Below are positions 18,036 to 27,140 of a stretch of DNA of 61,166 nucleotides, in pieces. The notes under the pieces were generated by a model. The model searched no databases and was not told the DNA's origin. It worked only from the letters and a program-made list of their open reading frames with translations. The stretch covers positions 1-61,166 of the forward strand of contig JAUIGN010000055.1 of NCBI GenBank assembly GCA_030430075.1, read 5' to 3'. Position 1 is the stretch's first letter, and each line of letters opens with the position of its first letter. A program made the translations under genes and the position numbers. The stretch comes from a bacterium (lineage in GTDB: Bacteria > Planctomycetota > Planctomycetia > Pirellulales > Pirellulaceae).

Positions 18036-19667
18036 TCAACCTGCCCCCTGGTCCGGATCGGCCGCCCCCCGCGCCGTAATCGAAACCTGGCCGGATCGGC
18101 TGATCAGGTCCAGACCCGGTGAGCGGTCGCGGCCTTCCCAGGCCTGCATGGGCCGCTCAAAGCGATCCATGGCAAACCGGTCCTGGGAGGGCGTGACGAA
18201 TCCAGACCAGCTCCGTCGTGGATTCCCGGTGGAGAAGCTGACGTCGTCCAGGATGCTCCGCTGGAGATTGGAATGCAGCGTTCCGCACAAAGTATGTGCG
18301 TACAGCGGGATGGACTCGAGTATCTTGCGCGGCCCGGTCAACTTGATCGTCCCACTCTCACTGACGACGCGCATCGCCGCCTCCAGCTTGGTTTGGTCGC
18401 GCCAGTCGAGTTCGGTTGAACCAAACTCGTTGCGGATGTCAATGACGCCGCCCACGCCGGTCACGCGAAGATTTGTGCGGAGAAACCAGGCCACCAGGTT
18501 GTTCTGCACATTGGAGATTTCGGTCGCTTTCGTTTCGAACGAGTAGGCTGTCCGCGAGTCGTCCACGTGACGCGTTCCACTATTGACGAATTCGTCAGTC
18601 GCCGTGAAGCGGACGTTTCCAGAAACGCCGTCCAGGAGGCGGACGGGTGCCTGATCGATCGTTACGTCGCCGTCGATGTTCCGGACCTCGAACGAGCCGT
18701 GGTAGTCTCGATCACGGGACGCTCTTGTCGTCAACAACAGGTTGCCGCGCAGATTCCGGATATCCAGACTCACAAGGCAGCCGGCAACCAGCAAGTGCTC
18801 GCAGTGTGGAACGTAAATCGTAACGGCGGCGTGCCGCTGCCATTGGCTGGAGAGACTCGCGCCGCCCTCGGGCGACTCGATGGGGATGGTCAGTTGACGA
18901 TTCCCCTCTTCATGCCGCAGGCCGGTCACCGCGAGGTCATTGACCGCCTGACCTTGAAAGTCGGCGAAGACGTCATCGCCGCCGAACAGTTGTTCGATGA
19001 ATGCGCGTCGGGCGGCGAGCTGTGCCGGTGTCATCTTCTTGCCCGCTGGCGAATTCAAAAACGCCTCCTCGTCGGCCGCCCGTTGTTCGCGCGTTTTGCC
19101 CACGATATCTTCCGGGACGGCGACCTGGTGCTGCACGCGGATGGCGGCGAACGCTGCTGCGGGCGGCTGTTCTCTGGCCAGGATCACTTTCTCCACAACC
19201 GTTTTGATTCCCGGCCCGTCCCAGCCCCGCACCGTCACATTGTCCCCCCGAACCACAATGCGTCGCGAAGGGGCCAATGGAAACGTCTGTTCCTCGGTCT
19301 TCTTGAACACCTTGAAGACGGCCACAAACTGCTGGTTCGCCTCGATGGCAAGCCGGACTTTGGCCGATTCCGCTTCAATGGATTCCAGTTCCTCGAGTGC
19401 CGCGCGGCGACTGGATGTTCCACTGGCGATCATCTCCCGCACTCGCCGCACACGACTCTTGAGCGCCTCGTATTGTTCAAGGAGTCCTCGATCGACGTAA
19501 TACGCCCCACCCGGTGCGCTCCGTAGCTGCACGGTGCCGGCCGGCGCGACAACCGTAGCGGGTCGGGCCGGTTTGTCGTCCGCCCGGACGGTCCGCGGAC
19601 GACATTCAAGGGGTGCGACGGCCGCTACCACCACCAGGCAAATCCGAAACAGTTGTGTTCGACACAT
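18036..19667 (-). CDS. Secreted DUF4097-like protein
   Basis: 543 residues from the ATG preceded by GAGGTG. A signal peptide (RTQLFRICLVVVAAVAPL) leads into a helical, charged N-terminal part (about 55-110), then repeated short beta-strands of the putative adhesin type (VRNIDGDVTI, VGGVIDIRNEFG). DUF4097-like proteins often sit beside sigma/anti-sigma genes. Last gene of a three-gene operon with an ECF sigma factor, which suggests it is a target or sensor of that regulatory unit. Confidence 0.75.
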   Translation of the reverse strand: MCRTQLFRICLVVVAAVAPLECRPRTVRADDKPARPATVVAPAGTVQLRSAPGGAYYVDRGLLEQYEALKSRVRRVREMIASGTSSRRAALEELESIEAESAKVRLAIEANQQFVAVFKVFKKTEEQTFPLAPSRRIVVRGDNVTVRGWDGPGIKTVVEKVILAREQPPAAAFAAIRVQHQVAVPEDIVGKTREQRAADEEAFLNSPAGKKMTPAQLAARRAFIEQLFGGDDVFADFQGQAVNDLAVTGLRHEEGNRQLTIPIESPEGGASLSSQWQRHAAVTIYVPHCEHLLVAGCLVSLDIRNLRGNLLLTTRASRDRDYHGSFEVRNIDGDVTIDQAPVRLLDGVSGNVRFTATDEFVNSGTRHVDDSRTAYSFETKATEISNVQNNLVAWFLRTNLRVTGVGGVIDIRNEFGSTELDWRDQTKLEAAMRVVSESGTIKLTGPRKILESIPLYAHTLCGTLHSNLQRSILDDVSFSTGNPRRSWSGFVTPSQDRFAMDRFERPMQAWEGRDRSPGLDLISRSGQVSITARGAADPDQGAG

Positions 19668-19696
19668 GAAACACCTCGACGAGTTGGGTTGGTCTC

Positions 19697-20227
19697 TCAA
19701 AGTTCCTCGACGTTCACCGGCACGGGCTGACTGACGGTAGCCAGATCATCCATCAGCAATTCCGCCCGGCGTCGCACGTCGAGCAGCTCGGCCTGGCGTT
19801 TTAGCTGAGCGATCTCCTCATCCAGCACGCCCAGCCCTTCCTGGAGTTCGTCCCACACTGCAGTGTCCGGCGCATTCCCGGCCCCCATCTTTTCCGTTTG
19901 GCCGGCCTCATCCTTCACCACGACCCGATCCGGCAGGTGATGCCGATTCTGGTTACCGGGATTCTGCAGCAAGGCCCAAGAGGCAACCGCCAGCAGGAAG
20001 GCAGCGCCCATGGCCGCGACGGACCAGGAGACGACCGCCCTGGTCGACGACCTACGAATCGGACTACGGCCTTCCGCGCGGGCCACCTCGGTTCGTGGCG
20101 ACCAGTTCCGACAAGCAGCAGGGGGCGGCGGAACCGGCTGCTCGCGCAATTGGTGCGTGAGTCGATCCAGCAACTCCCGCGACTCGTCGTCGGTCGGGTC
20201 CCGGCGTTTTTCTGAAGACTCGTTCAT
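19697..20227 (-). CDS. Single-TM protein, possible anti-sigma-like regulator
   Basis: 176 residues. The cytoplasmic-type N-terminal part (about 1-65) is polar and contains one Cys but no zinc-binding HxxxCxxC motif. A TM helix follows (about 68-90, VSWSVAAMGAAFLLAVASW), then a C-terminal coiled-coil (about 125-165). It begins 17 nt after the sigma factor stop. Position and topology suggest anti-sigma function, but no known anti-sigma domain was recognised. Confidence 0.75.
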   Translation of the reverse strand: MNESSEKRRDPTDDESRELLDRLTHQLREQPVPPPPAACRNWSPRTEVARAEGRSPIRRSSTRAVVSWSVAAMGAAFLLAVASWALLQNPGNQNRHHLPDRVVVKDEAGQTEKMGAGNAPDTAVWDELQEGLGVLDEEIAQLKRQAELLDVRRRAELLMDDLATVSQPVPVNVEEL

Positions 20228-20244
20228 TCACGATCACTCCTGCG

Positions 20245-20754
20245 TCAAGGCTGCCGATGGGGCGCCAGCTGTTTGAGCCGCTGTTGCAGATGCCTTCGTG
20301 CGCGGTGGATCAAAACGCCCACGTGGTTGCGTTCCGTCTCCAGCAGCGTGGCAACCTCCTCATAGGAACACTGCTCGACGGAGACCAGCCAGAAAGCCTG
20401 TGCCTGGGCAGCAGGCAGCGCGGCAAGCTCGCTACGGACGACGGCCAGCAGTTCTGCATATTCGACATTTTCCTGGGGCGTCTCCGCAACGCTTACAGAG
20501 GCGGGATCGGCCGGGCAAATCGAATTCTGCCGCGTCCGCCGCTTCCGCAGCGCGTCGATCGCCCGCCGAGTCGCCAGCCACCTGAGATAGGCGCCGGGGT
20601 TCTCGATCTTATCGCGATCCGGCTTTTGAAAGACTTCCAGGAAGACGTCCTGGTAGCAATCGATGGCGTCGGCCTGATGGTTCAAGACGCGCATCGCCAC
20701 CTCCCAAACGACCGGTCCCCAGCGATCTCGGACTTGTTCCCAATCCCAATCCAC
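20245..20754 (-). CDS. ECF RNA polymerase sigma factor
   Basis: 169 residues starting at GTG. Sigma region 2 is recognisable in DCYQDVFLEVFQ, followed by the conserved AYLRWLATRRAID, and region 4 in YEEVATLLETERNHVGVLIHRAR. It directs transcription of a specific regulon and heads an operon with a single-TM protein and a DUF4097-like secreted protein. The upstream 270 bp shows no clear autoregulatory promoter by eye. Confidence 0.92.
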   Translation of the reverse strand: MDWDWEQVRDRWGPVVWEVAMRVLNHQADAIDCYQDVFLEVFQKPDRDKIENPGAYLRWLATRRAIDALRKRRTRQNSICPADPASVSVAETPQENVEYAELLAVVRSELAALPAAQAQAFWLVSVEQCSYEEVATLLETERNHVGVLIHRARRHLQQRLKQLAPHRQP

Positions 20755-21025
20755 GTGCGCCTGCTCGCTGATTCCACGAGGGGTGATTCACGCCGGGTTC
20801 CGTCCCCTGACGCTGGTTTCAATATTGTGGCGCACCGGGTGGGCGACGTATTACAGAAAATCGATCGAGAATTTCCGCCGGACGCCCTCGCGGGCCAAGG
20901 GCCGGAGGTCGGGATCGCGCTGCGCCGACAACGATGGAGGGCCAAACCGCATCCAAACCGGCCCGCATGCGAAAAACGGCAGTTTCCAGGCGAGTCCAGT
21001 CAGGAAGCGGGTCGCCGCAAGAGCA

Positions 21026-22180
21026 TCACTGGCGCGTTGCGAGCCCCGCCGCGAAGTTGGCGAAATAGGCGTCCCGGGAGATCGCATCGAGATAGGGTCG
21101 CAGATAGTCCCAGGTGAAGACCGCCGCACCATCGACGCCCAGGCGCTGCGCGATACTCAGGTAATCGTTCACCTCGGCCGCCTCCTCAATCCGACCGTGA
21201 CTGGTTCGGATCCCCAGGCAGAGGGTGACGTCAACCGGGCCGCCGGCGCGGCGGTTGATGGCAAGCGCCCCGGCCAGCCGTTCTTTGAACACCTGCAAGT
21301 AGCGGTCGCCATAGTTCGCTCGATAGCAGTACCCGGACACGTTAACCATGTCGATGTACTTCCGTTTGGCCCAGGTTTCCCAGTCCTGTGCGACGCGATG
21401 ATTCTCGACCACGTGGGGTCCCCACGAGTAAATGGCAATCCGGATTCCCGGCTGCCGGCGGCGGACATCGACGCTGATGGACCGCATCAGCTCCGTGAGC
21501 CCGGCTTCTTTGAACTGTTGCACAACGCGCGGCCGATTCTCGGGGGAAACGCCCCGCAGCCGGACGGCCAATTCGGCCGCGCCGCGGGGATCCAATTGCA
21601 TGGGGCGGTTGTTGAACCGCAAGTAGTCCAGCAAGAGCCCGTCGGGCCGGTAGCGATCGACGATCTCTGCCATGACGGATGTGACCCAGGCTCTGGCTTG
21701 CGGATGGCAGGGACTGATATGGCCGATCGGCCGGCCTGCTTCATCCCGCAACGCCCATTCCTGGTGCGTGCGCAGAATTCCTTTCAGCGCATCCTTGCCG
21801 CACGCCAGGACACAAGCGACGGGATACACTTCCAGTTGGCGTGCCTTGGCGGCCGCCACCACGACCGCCAGTGGATCCCAGTCGGCATATCGTTTGTCCG
21901 GAATAACATTGCTGGGATAGAGCGCCTCGCCGGACGTGGTGGTGGCATACGGCATCACGACGCGCAGCCCGCTGGCCTTGAATTCGTCCAGTTGCCGCCC
22001 AATCGCCCGTTCGCGATCGGGCAAACTGTCCGACGCATCAAACAGGCGCGGGATGTTCAGATAGGCTCCCAGAAAGGGACGTTCCCGGCCGTCGGCCCGG
22101 CTGGACCGCGCCGGCGCGAGGCAGGTGATGGCCAACCAGCAAAGGAAGAAACGCACCGCGATCCGCTTCATGTTCGTCAT
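21026..22180 (-). CDS. Secreted GH10-like glycosidase family protein (GHL10/DUF187 type)
   Basis: 384 residues. The signal peptide RIAVRFFLCWLAITCLAPA is followed by a TIM-barrel-like sequence with GAYLNIPRLF, DGLLLDYLRF and WDYLRPY. This resembles the glycosyl-hydrolase-like 10 family of putative lipoprotein glycosidases. The start ATG lies 29 nt after the sugar isomerase stop, so the two are an operon. The role is probably polysaccharide turnover outside the cytoplasm; the substrate is unknown. A longer upstream frame runs through the neighbouring gene and was rejected. Confidence 0.83.
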   Translation of the reverse strand: MTNMKRIAVRFFLCWLAITCLAPARSSRADGRERPFLGAYLNIPRLFDASDSLPDRERAIGRQLDEFKASGLRVVMPYATTTSGEALYPSNVIPDKRYADWDPLAVVVAAAKARQLEVYPVACVLACGKDALKGILRTHQEWALRDEAGRPIGHISPCHPQARAWVTSVMAEIVDRYRPDGLLLDYLRFNNRPMQLDPRGAAELAVRLRGVSPENRPRVVQQFKEAGLTELMRSISVDVRRRQPGIRIAIYSWGPHVVENHRVAQDWETWAKRKYIDMVNVSGYCYRANYGDRYLQVFKERLAGALAINRRAGGPVDVTLCLGIRTSHGRIEEAAEVNDYLSIAQRLGVDGAAVFTWDYLRPYLDAISRDAYFANFAAGLATRQ

Positions 22181-22209
22181 GGCGACTGACTCGTTGGGCG
22201 GCGTGTTGG

Positions 22210-23139
22210 TCAGGAGAACGCTTTCCGCAGCAGTGCGAGACTCTTGGGAATGGCCGTTTGGTGCGATTCCCGGCCCTCGAACTCCAATGAGATATAGCCC
22301 CGGTACTTGGCATCGAGAAGCGTCTGGGCAATCTTCTGGTAGTCGATGTCGAGCGTGTACCAGGTGCCGCCGCCGAAGTAGGTCTTCGCCTGCACGAACA
22401 CGGCCCGTGGTGCAAGTACCTGGAATTGCTGGTACTGGTCCTCGAGAAAGTTGCCCGTGTCCGCGGTCACTTGCAGCCAGGGCGAATCGATGGCGTCGAC
22501 GATTCTCAGGACCCCGGCGGCCGTCCGTCCCAGTCCCCAGTGATTCTCCAATCCGAGCACGACGCCGCACCGTTCCGCCGCCGGCAAACACTTCTCGAAG
22601 CTGTCGATCACCCATCCAAATGCTTCGTCATCGGTATACCCGTCCAACCGCGGCTCAATCCCCCGATCCTTCATGAGCTGATCAAAACTCTTCGTCGTAC
22701 CCCAGCGGCCCGTGTTGACCCGCATGGTGGGAATGCCCATTTGGTAGGCGAGTTCAATACAGCGGATCGTGTGGTCGATGTTCTTCTGCCGGACCGCCGG
22801 TTCCGGGGAGACGAACCCTTGATGGGTCGAGAAGCCGCAGAGATCGAGGCCGTTGACCAAGGCCCGCCGCTTGAGCATCTGCAGATAGGCATTGTCCTCC
22901 TGTTGCATCTGCACGTGGAGGATTTCCACCGCGTCAAACCCTGCCTCGGCGGCCAGGTCGATGCAATCTTCGATCGGCAGCTTGGTGTCCTTCCGGTATC
23001 GCCAGTAGGAATAGGTCGAGACGGCGATCGGATTTCGAATGGGTCGCGTCGTTTCGGTCTCCGCCGCCACGCTCCGACACGCCAGGGAGCTCGCCGCGGC
23101 AGCCGTGCCGAGAAGCATTTGCCGTCGATCCAAGGTCAT
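22210..23139 (-). CDS. Sugar phosphate isomerase/epimerase-like TIM-barrel protein, exported
   Basis: 309 residues. The N-terminus DRRQMLLGTAAAASSLAC carries twin arginines and a hydrophobic stretch, so Tat export is likely. The body is an AP-endonuclease-2/xylose-isomerase-like barrel: metal-ligand candidates are Glu in VEILH, Glu/His in LENHWG, Asp in TADTGN and Glu at SLEFEG. The start ATG follows GAAAGAAAAGAG. First gene of a two-gene operon with the GH10-like glycosidase, consistent with sugar processing in the periplasm. Confidence 0.87.
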   Translation of the reverse strand: MTLDRRQMLLGTAAAASSLACRSVAAETETTRPIRNPIAVSTYSYWRYRKDTKLPIEDCIDLAAEAGFDAVEILHVQMQQEDNAYLQMLKRRALVNGLDLCGFSTHQGFVSPEPAVRQKNIDHTIRCIELAYQMGIPTMRVNTGRWGTTKSFDQLMKDRGIEPRLDGYTDDEAFGWVIDSFEKCLPAAERCGVVLGLENHWGLGRTAAGVLRIVDAIDSPWLQVTADTGNFLEDQYQQFQVLAPRAVFVQAKTYFGGGTWYTLDIDYQKIAQTLLDAKYRGYISLEFEGRESHQTAIPKSLALLRKAFS

Positions 23140-23394
23140 CTCTTTTCTTTCTTCAATTTCAGTTTTCTGAGAACGCCACCGCAACCCGCTCTGCCCGTTT
23201 CACCATTTTCCCCGCTGCCGCGGGCGGCGGCAACAGGTGGGACGCGGCCGGTCCTCCCGGTTCTGCGTAGGTTCCCACGTGTCACCAGCGATCCCGCTGC
23301 GAGAGGGGTAATCGACACCCGGATCCAGGCCGCTACGATGGAGTCGATGCCACATGCGGGGCAGGGAAAACGAGAACCAGAGAGAGCCACCACG

Positions 23395-24429
23395 ATGTCT
23401 CATTCGGCAGCGCCGATCATCACCGTCCAGCAACACATTCTCCAGGATCAACAGCGATTCCCGGGATCTTCCGGAGAATTCTCGTGGTTGCTCTCCGGAA
23501 TCACGATGGCCACCAAGTTGATTCAGGCGAAGGTGCGGCGAGCCGGCCTCAACGATATGCTCGGTGCGAAGGGCGAAATCAACGTTCAGGGGGAGATCCA
23601 GCAGAAGCTCGACGTGTACTCCAACGAAGTCCTGATTCAGTGCCTCAGCGCCCGGGAGAGCATCGGTGTGCTCGCCTCGGAAGAGGATGAGCGGCCCCTG
23701 CTCGTTCATCAGGGGTCCGAGCAGGCCAGGTACGCTGTCGTTTTCGATCCGCTCGATGGCTCGTCAAACATTGACGTCAACGTGAGCGTGGGTACGACAT
23801 TCTCGATTCTTCGCCGTCCCGAGGGGGTCGGCCTCGATGATCCGCAGAAGTGGGTCTTGCAACCGGGCGCGAAACAGATCGCCGCCGGGTACGTCGTATA
23901 CGGCTCGTCGACGATTCTCGTCTACAGTGTCGGCAACGGCGTTCACGGCTTCACCCTCGATCCGTCGGTCGGGGCGTATATCCTGAGCCACCCAAATATG
24001 CGAATGCCGGAACAAGGAAAGTACTATTCCGTCAATGAAGCCTATCGGGACAACTTCCCTCCGCGTTATCAGCAGTACCTGGATCGCCTCAGAAACGGGA
24101 CGTTGGGACATGCTTACGCGTCCCGCTATATCGGCTCGATGGTCGCCGATTTTCATCGCACGCTGCTCAAGGGGGGCGTCTTCCTTTATCCGCCGACCGC
24201 GGAGAATCCGGACGGCAAGCTGCGGTTGCTCTACGAAGCCAATCCTGTCGCGTTTCTGGCGGAGCAGGCGGGTGGGACCGCCATCGACGGGACCCGCCGG
24301 GTGCTCGACATCCAACCGGAGAGTATTCACCAGCGAACTCCGCTGGTGGTGGGAAGCCGAGTTGAACTGGCCGACTTTGAACGCTTCGTGCTGGAACCGG
24401 AAACGCCGCAAGCGGTGGCGAGCGAGTAG
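23395..24429 (+). CDS. fbp: Fructose-1,6-bisphosphatase class 1
   Basis: 344 residues, matching the usual class 1 length. The metal/phosphate signature DPLDGSSNID is present (about residue 121), as are Glu-Glu in ASEEDE and GGTAIDG near the C-terminus. It removes the 1-phosphate of fructose 1,6-bisphosphate in gluconeogenesis. The start is the ATG before SHSAAP; the open frame extends about 970 bp upstream only as the antisense of the isomerase gene. Divergent from the sugar isomerase operon. Confidence 0.96.
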   Translation: MSHSAAPIITVQQHILQDQQRFPGSSGEFSWLLSGITMATKLIQAKVRRAGLNDMLGAKGEINVQGEIQQKLDVYSNEVLIQCLSARESIGVLASEEDERPLLVHQGSEQARYAVVFDPLDGSSNIDVNVSVGTTFSILRRPEGVGLDDPQKWVLQPGAKQIAAGYVVYGSSTILVYSVGNGVHGFTLDPSVGAYILSHPNMRMPEQGKYYSVNEAYRDNFPPRYQQYLDRLRNGTLGHAYASRYIGSMVADFHRTLLKGGVFLYPPTAENPDGKLRLLYEANPVAFLAEQAGGTAIDGTRRVLDIQPESIHQRTPLVVGSRVELADFERFVLEPETPQAVASE

Positions 24430-24584
24430 TCGAACGCGTACGGCTTCCGCGTCGTGTACCGTCGGCGACTGCCCACGCCAGCCGAAAACAGTTTCAGCAA
24501 TCGGAACCGATGACGCACTCGGGGAGCACCTGACGACGAGCCGTGTATCGTTCGAGCAACGCACAGCATCCATTGGGAGCGAGT

Positions 24585-25877
24585 ATGGAGAACGACCGAC
24601 CGCTGATCCACCCGCGTGACGAGATCATGCAAACGATGATGCGGATCTATCGTTACCGCATGACGACCACGTCCGGCGGCAACCTCTCGATTCGCGATGA
24701 AGGAGATGCGATCTGGATCTCACCCGCGCGTGTCGACAAGGGAAATCTGAGCCGCACCGACATTGTCTGCGTGAGGGCGGACGGCAGCCAGGAAGGCCCT
24801 CACCCGCCATCGTCGGAATTTCCATTCCACCAAGCCATTTACCAGGCGCGACCCGATATCCGGGCTATCGTGCACGCCCATCCGGTCGCCTTGGTCGCCT
24901 TCAGTATCTGCCGGCAACTCCCGAACACACGCTTGTTCCACCAGGCATTTTCCGTCTGCGGCCAGGTGGGGTTCGCAAGCTACGCCTGCCCCGGCAGCAC
25001 GCGGTTGGGCGAGAATATCGCGGCCGCGTTTCGCGACGGGTGCGAAAGCGTCATCCTGGAGAATCACGGAGTCGTCGTGGGCGGTGAGACACTGGGGCGG
25101 GCCTTCGAACGATTCGAGGCATTCGAATTTGCAGGCAAGACGCTCATTAAAGCAGCCAAGCTGGGCCCCGTCCGCTTCCTGGATGATCGAGCACTTGATC
25201 TTGCCGCGAACCGGAGCGTCGACTTCGAGTCGTACACGCCGCCCGTCGCGACCAGCGGCGAGCGTGAACTGCGTCGGCAACTGTGCGAATTCCTGCGCCG
25301 CGGCTGCCGCCAGCGACTGCTGATCAGCACGGAGGGAAGCTACTCTGCGCGCGTCGACGCATCCTCCTTCTTGATCACGCCGACACGGCGCGACCGCGAA
25401 CTGCTCACGGTGGACGACCTCGTGTTAGTGAACGGGCGTCGGCGCGAAGCGGGTAAGCTGGCCAGCCGTGCGGCCAAGGCCCATCAAGCGATCTACGAGC
25501 AACATCCGGGCGTGCAGGCGATCGTCTTCGCGCATCCGGTCAATGCCACCGCGTTCAGCGTGACCGAATCGGACCTGGACGTGCGTACCATTCCCGAGAG
25601 CTACGTTTTTCTCCGCGATGTGACCCGGGTCCCCTACGGCACCCAGTATCGAGACGACGGACAGATCGCTTCATACGTATCGGAGTCGTCTCCGGCCGCG
25701 ATCCTCGAGAACGACGGGGTGATCGTCACCGGCCGCAGCATCCTCGATACGTTCGATCGCCTGGAAGTCCTCGAATCGACGGCCGAAGCGGTGATCAACG
25801 CCCGAGAGATCGGCGAGATTTCCAAGATGCCTGATGCCGTGATTGACGAACTGCGCACCACGTTCGGCCTTGATTGA
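24585..25877 (+). CDS. Tandem class II aldolase/adducin-domain protein
   Basis: 430 residues made of two aldolase-II domains. Domain 1 (about 1-215) keeps the zinc ligands: Glu in SSEFPFH, HAH in IVHAHP and His in LENHGV. Domain 2 (about 225-430) has lost them: FAH instead of HxH and LENDGV instead of LENHGV. So one half is likely catalytic (aldolase or epimerase on a phospho-sugar) and the other structural. The start follows GGGAGCGAGT. Downstream of fbp by 155 bp on the same strand, so both may serve sugar-phosphate metabolism. Confidence 0.88.
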   Translation: MENDRPLIHPRDEIMQTMMRIYRYRMTTTSGGNLSIRDEGDAIWISPARVDKGNLSRTDIVCVRADGSQEGPHPPSSEFPFHQAIYQARPDIRAIVHAHPVALVAFSICRQLPNTRLFHQAFSVCGQVGFASYACPGSTRLGENIAAAFRDGCESVILENHGVVVGGETLGRAFERFEAFEFAGKTLIKAAKLGPVRFLDDRALDLAANRSVDFESYTPPVATSGERELRRQLCEFLRRGCRQRLLISTEGSYSARVDASSFLITPTRRDRELLTVDDLVLVNGRRREAGKLASRAAKAHQAIYEQHPGVQAIVFAHPVNATAFSVTESDLDVRTIPESYVFLRDVTRVPYGTQYRDDGQIASYVSESSPAAILENDGVIVTGRSILDTFDRLEVLESTAEAVINAREIGEISKMPDAVIDELRTTFGLD

Positions 25878-25972
25878 AACCGTAACGACGGCGCCGGTCG
25901 TTCGACGAGCTGCCAACACAACAATTCCTCACGCGTCTCTAACGTCACGCGTCTCAACCGTTGCGGGTTTCC

Positions 25973-26154
25973 GACGTAATCGAGTCGGCCGACCAGCGGC
26001 AACCGCTCGGCGCGGATCTCGGACGTAATCGAGTCGGCCGACCAGCGGCAACCGCTCGGCGCGGGTCTCGGACGTAATCGAGTCGGCTGACCAGCGGCAA
26101 CCGCTCGGCGCGGGTCTCCGACCCCGCCGAAACCGCCGACCGCAGGTCTCCAAT
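25973..26154. repeat. 49-bp tandem array ending in a block shared with 51.2 kb
   Basis: Three units start at 25973, 26022 and 26071 with period 49; each opens with GACGTAATCGAGTCGGCCGA or a one-base variant. The array ends in a 52-bp block (26103-26154) that is the reverse complement of 51241-51292 with a single mismatch. It fills the space between convergent genes. No spacer-like unique DNA is present, so this is not a CRISPR array. Confidence 0.9.
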
Positions 26155-26214
26155 CGCGCGGTAGCTCACCCGTTCCCTGCGGGATAACCCCTTCCCCGCG
26201 CGGCGCACCCCTTC

Positions 26215-27015
26215 CTACGCGGTCATGGCTGGCTCGACCTGCTGTTCAAGATTCGCCTCTTCGGCGTCGACCTGGTGTTGCTTCTCGACCGCCTTATAGT
26301 GATCCCAGTTGCCGTCACTGCCGGCGCGTCGCTGATCCAGGTTGCACAAGGCATCGCTTGGCCCATACAAGATCACGGTGTCGCCGGGGTCCAATCGCGT
26401 CTTCCCGCGCGGCGCGCCCAGGTAGCCTCCACCTGCCCGCTCGACCCCCAACACCAAGACACCCTCGTCGGAGAGTTTCAATCCGGCCAGCTCGCGCTCT
26501 GCCAGCCAATCTTGCGGCTCGACTTCCAGTTCGATCACCGAATATCCCCGCGCCAGGTGCAGCAATCCGGAATAATCGCGAACCTCAAGGTCCGTCCAGC
26601 GCTTCAACGCTCGCTCGATCACGCGCGTGACGTGCCGGTCGACCCAGCGACTGTGGGCGATCAACCACAACACGGCGACACCCACCGCCATTCCCACCAA
26701 CCGCAGTGAGAGGGAGAGCGTGGTCGCCTCGCTGGCGTTGACCAGCGACAGCATCAACGAAGAAATGGCCGTGACGATTCCCGCGTTGCCCAACAGCATC
26801 AGGATCATGATAATCCGCCGGCGTACGGGATGCTGGGTGACCTTCTCAGACTCCGTTGTCGTAAATCCTGCGCCGGTAAATGCGGAGCGGGCCTGAAAGC
26901 GGGCCAAGGGGCGGGAGACGCCGGTCAGGACGAGTGCCACCGTGGCAACACGAACAACCAGCAGTGAAACGACGATGACGGTTAGTAACGAAAGAACGGA
27001 AATCACGGACGCCAT
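26215..27015 (-). CDS. Membrane protein with C-terminal TrkA-C (RCK-C) domain
   Basis: 266 residues from the ATG preceded by GAAAGGAACC. Membrane helices at about 5-30, 68-95 and 103-125 flank a loop with SAFTGAGFTTTES, which resembles a filter-like turn of K+ transport subunits. A cytoplasmic TrkA-C domain follows (about 165-230; LKLSDEGVLVLGVER and GDTVILYG). Likely role: ligand-gated ion transport or its regulation. Downstream of the PP2C gene on the same strand with 125 bp between them, occupied by a dispersed repeat. Confidence 0.82.
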   Translation of the reverse strand: MASVISVLSLLTVIVVSLLVVRVATVALVLTGVSRPLARFQARSAFTGAGFTTTESEKVTQHPVRRRIIMILMLLGNAGIVTAISSLMLSLVNASEATTLSLSLRLVGMAVGVAVLWLIAHSRWVDRHVTRVIERALKRWTDLEVRDYSGLLHLARGYSVIELEVEPQDWLAERELAGLKLSDEGVLVLGVERAGGGYLGAPRGKTRLDPGDTVILYGPSDALCNLDQRRAGSDGNWDHYKAVEKQHQVDAEEANLEQQVEPAMTA

Positions 27016-27071
27016 GGTTCCTTTCAACAAGTCAAATCAATACAAGACAAATCAAGTTCAGCAACAGCCGG

Positions 27072-27132
27072 GATGATTCATTCGCCGTTGGGCGCCGGCC
27101 TACGGTTCCGTTACCGACTCGCGATTCACGCG
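27072..27132 (+). repeat. Dispersed intergenic repeat, copy B (diverged)
   Basis: GATGATTCATTCGCCGTTGG is followed by a GGCG and CGGTTCCGTT pattern matching the head and middle of copies A and C; the tail is not recognisable. Confidence 0.55.
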
Positions 27133-27140
27133 CCCCTCAT

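Noticed and set aside
16534..18039. A 501-residue minus-strand open frame
   Set aside because: Antisense to the DapA-family and PH-domain genes; no family similarity.
20783..22189. A 468-residue open frame on the plus strand
   Set aside because: Shadow of the minus-strand GH10-like gene, which has a signal peptide and conserved motifs.
22426..23394. Upstream extension of fructose-1,6-bisphosphatase
   Set aside because: The added part is antisense to the isomerase gene; family length and ribosome-binding site support the ATG at 23395.
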